Shown in pieces: positions 5,455-7,250 of a stretch of 7,250 nt of DNA; positions within the stretch are counted from its first letter, which is position 1, and each line of letters begins with the position of its first letter. Position numbers and translations under genes: made by a program. The notes beneath the pieces were generated by a model, which saw only the letters and a list, made by a program, of their open reading frames with translations, was not told where the DNA came from and searched no databases. This DNA comes from Oscillospiraceae bacterium (lineage in GTDB: Bacteria > Bacillota > Clostridia > Oscillospirales > Acutalibacteraceae): contig SVOX01000084.1 of assembly GCA_015066165.1 (NCBI GenBank), positions 1 to 7,250 of the forward strand. Direction: 5' to 3'.

Positions 5455-6246
5455 ATGTTTTTTGCAGAAAACGAACTTTCACTTGAACTGTTAGGCGTTT
5501 TTAGAATAAGCCGAAAAGTTCAAACCACACAAAAAAGCCATAAAAGAAATTATGACAGTTTAAGTTTGCGTCTTGAGGGTAGCGGAAAATTCAAAACCGA
5601 AGATAAAACCTTTAAAGTTCAAAAAGGTGACGTTTTATATCTTCCCCAAAACGCTGATTACACCCAAAAAACTGCCGGTGAAAAACTTATTGCAATACAT
5701 TTTATTAACTACAATTTTAACCGCAAGGCAAAAATCGAAATAATTAAAGCCGAAAATACTGAATACGTTGAAAAAATCGCTTTACAAATGTATGATATTT
5801 GGAAAGAAAAAAAGCAGGGCTACCGCCATAAATGCACTTCCCTGCTTTACGAATTATTATACTTATTAAATTGTCAAGAACACGAGCAAATAATTGATTC
5901 AATCACAAGTGACCAAAAAATTAAAAACGCAATTGATTATATACACACAAATTACCGAAGCGGTAGTATTGATATATCATATCTTGCAAAAATGTGCTCT
6001 GTTTCAGAAACGTATTTTCGAAAACTTTTTAAAATGATTTACGGTGTATCGCCAAAACAATATATACTTAATCTAAAACTTGAAATTGCTTCACAACTTT
6101 TGCAAAGCGGTTTTTATACCATAAGCGAAGTAAGCGATAAATCGGGATTTAATGATGAAAAGTATTTTTCAAAACTGTTTAAAAAACGTTTTGGAATTAC
6201 CCCTAAAGAGTTTTCAAAAAATGAAAATATAAGAATTAAATACTAA
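5455..6246 (+). CDS. AraC/XylS-family transcriptional regulator with cupin sensor domain
   Basis: The 263-aa protein has the common two-domain form. Residues 1 to about 95 form a cupin-type ligand-binding barrel, with GSGKFKTEDKTFKVQKGDVLYLP (42-64, the typical GD-V/LP turn). A helical linker follows to about residue 150. The C-terminus is an AraC DNA-binding domain with two helix-turn-helix units: IDISYLAKMCSVSETYFRKLF (172-192), ending in GVSPKQYI, and TISEVSDKSGF (222-232), ending in FKKRFGITPKEF. The ligand is probably a sugar from the pathway. The gene is divergent from the five-gene operon and shares a 157-bp control region with candidate half-sites, so it likely regulates the operon, most often as an activator in this family. 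The ribosome binding site is weak (GAAAAGAG), which would keep the protein scarce. The start is the first ATG after the promoter. Confidence 0.93.
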   Translation: MFFAENELSLELLGVFRISRKVQTTQKSHKRNYDSLSLRLEGSGKFKTEDKTFKVQKGDVLYLPQNADYTQKTAGEKLIAIHFINYNFNRKAKIEIIKAENTEYVEKIALQMYDIWKEKKQGYRHKCTSLLYELLYLLNCQEHEQIIDSITSDQKIKNAIDYIHTNYRSGSIDISYLAKMCSVSETYFRKLFKMIYGVSPKQYILNLKLEIASQLLQSGFYTISEVSDKSGFNDEKYFSKLFKKRFGITPKEFSKNENIRIKY

Positions 6247-6274
6247 AAAATGCCCGAATAATCGGGCATTTTTT
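6245..6274. terminator. Bidirectional intrinsic terminator
   Basis: A perfect 7-bp stem TGCCCGA (6251-6257) / TCGGGCA (6262-6268) with an ATAA loop is flanked by six A on the left and six T on the right. It works as a terminator on both strands, between the convergent AraC gene and the GH-A hydrolase gene. It overlaps both stop codons (6244-6246 and 6273-6275). Confidence 0.93.
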
Positions 6275-7250
6275 ATTTCAGTATAAAAGTAGTACCATAT
6301 AATAAATTATCAAAAACAATTTTACCGTTATTTATAAAAATTACAGTTGTATCTTCATCCCATATTTTCACTTGCTTCAAAGTATTGCAATCAAAATCAA
6401 AGCTCTTTTTGTGTAATGGTTTTGTTTGTTTCATATCTCGCAACACATTTTGCCAACTGTCAAGTTTATTACGAATAAAGCCAATACTTTGTGTCTTTCC
6501 TTTTAAAATCAATAAGTAAACATCATTATCTGAAAGGTCTAAAGGCTCAAATCCTTCTTGTGTAAAATCAATATCTTCTACCAATTTCGAAATTGGCGCA
6601 AAATATTTATAAAGGTTTTTCGACTCCAAATACCTTTCATCCCAATGCCAAATATTACCGATTGATGCCAAACCACAAAAAACAGGAGTATATGCACAGT
6701 CCACCAAAATCATTCCGCGGTCATCAACTGAATAATACTTAAACGGTCCGCTATGGCAATTATTTACTGCACCCGTTTCGGCTAAAATCAGCGGTTGTGC
6801 TGATTTATCAAGATATTTTATCCCTTGGGCCGTCATTTCAATAGGATTACGGGTAGTGTCTTTAAATTTGGCGCCTTGGTCTAAATAACGATGCAGTTGT
6901 TTAAATGCTGAAAGCTCCCAAGGGAACGAATTATAAAGATCTACAGCATATTGAGCATCCATACTACCAAGGGAATTTATAACCATATTATCGGGGAACA
7001 TAACAGCAACCTTAGGTAGCATATCCTTATTCCACTCGTTTGTGTTTGGAAGACAGTTCATTTCATTCCAAAGCTCAAAGGCAAAAATCTCTGTATCCCC
7101 TGCATAACGTTTAGCAAATTCGTGAACTTTATTCAGCCACGCTTTTTTCCAATTTTCACTTGTAATCCACTCATTTATAGATTCACAATATTCCCCATTT
7201 AAGCGTATTTTTTTATTAAAAATATAGGATAAATCAGGTTGTGAACCTTT
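6273..7250 (-). CDS. Clan GH-A glycoside hydrolase (GH5-like), C-terminal part
   Basis: The reading frame is open from the right window edge to the TAA at 6273, giving 325 visible residues with no N-terminus; the Met at 7061 is internal and not the start. Immediately before it the frame reads FAFELWNEMN, in which the Glu at 7062-7064 is the expected strand-4 acid/base. PLILAETGA, 96 residues later (Glu at 6777-6779), is the expected strand-7 nucleophile, so the retaining clan GH-A catalytic pair is intact. NIWHWDERYLESKNLYKYF follows, like the strand-8 region and substrate-side Trp of GH5-like enzymes. The last roughly 100 residues look like a C-terminal beta-sandwich. Substrate and secretion cannot be judged without the N-terminus. 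It converges on the AraC gene and is not part of the five-gene operon, but probably belongs to the same glycan locus. Confidence 0.85.
   Translation of the reverse strand, partial: KGSQPDLSYIFNKKIRLNGEYCESINEWITSENWKKAWLNKVHEFAKRYAGDTEIFAFELWNEMNCLPNTNEWNKDMLPKVAVMFPDNMVINSLGSMDAQYAVDLYNSFPWELSAFKQLHRYLDQGAKFKDTTRNPIEMTAQGIKYLDKSAQPLILAETGAVNNCHSGPFKYYSVDDRGMILVDCAYTPVFCGLASIGNIWHWDERYLESKNLYKYFAPISKLVEDIDFTQEGFEPLDLSDNDVYLLILKGKTQSIGFIRNKLDSWQNVLRDMKQTKPLHKKSFDFDCNTLKQVKIWDEDTTVIFINNGKIVFDNLLYGTTFILK

Overview
The window is AT-rich. It has strong Shine-Dalgarno sites, tightly packed co-directional genes, sigma-A-type promoters and a short dispersed-type palindrome (209-240). Together these suggest a low-GC Firmicute, probably a gut-type clostridium; this is inferred from style, since no marker gene is present. 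The locus reads as a carbohydrate (glycan) utilisation cluster. I saw no rRNA, tRNA, CRISPR, insertion sequence or phage gene.

Layout, right to left. Positions 7250-6273 (minus) hold the 3' part of a clan GH-A glycoside hydrolase cut by the window edge. A symmetrical hairpin (6245-6274) terminates it and also the convergent AraC-family regulator gene (5455-6246, plus). The 157-bp divergent intergenic region (5298-5454) carries a promoter for each direction and, between them, two TACAAAA half-sites 21 bp apart that are candidates for regulator binding. From there a five-gene minus-strand operon runs to 253: a (beta/alpha)8 glycosidase-like protein of unknown family, a SIS-domain sugar-isomerase-like protein (UPF0309 type), a GH20-like protein, a GH113-like glycosidase, and an AAC(3)-family N-acetyltransferase. 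Gaps are 1, 13, 10 and 5 bp, and several stop codons lie inside the next gene's ribosome binding site. Beyond a 137-bp gap with a hairpin and a near-perfect promoter, the start of a second SIS-domain gene (1-115, minus) runs off the left edge.

None of the enzymes with a visible N-terminus has a signal peptide or membrane segment, so they probably act in the cytoplasm on imported oligosaccharides. No transporter is visible. A reasonable model is an AraC-controlled pathway in which glycosidases open an imported amino-sugar-containing glycan, an SIS protein handles the released sugar, and the AAC(3)-like enzyme acetylates an amino sugar rather than serving drug resistance. The substrate is not known.

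The least ordinary points are: a GH20-like protein whose catalytic Asp-Glu pair reads Asp-Lys; an AAC(3)-like gene built into a glycan operon; altered ligand-loop residues in the SIS protein; two diverged SIS paralogues at one locus; and a hydrolase-like protein of unrecognised family with a Cys cluster.
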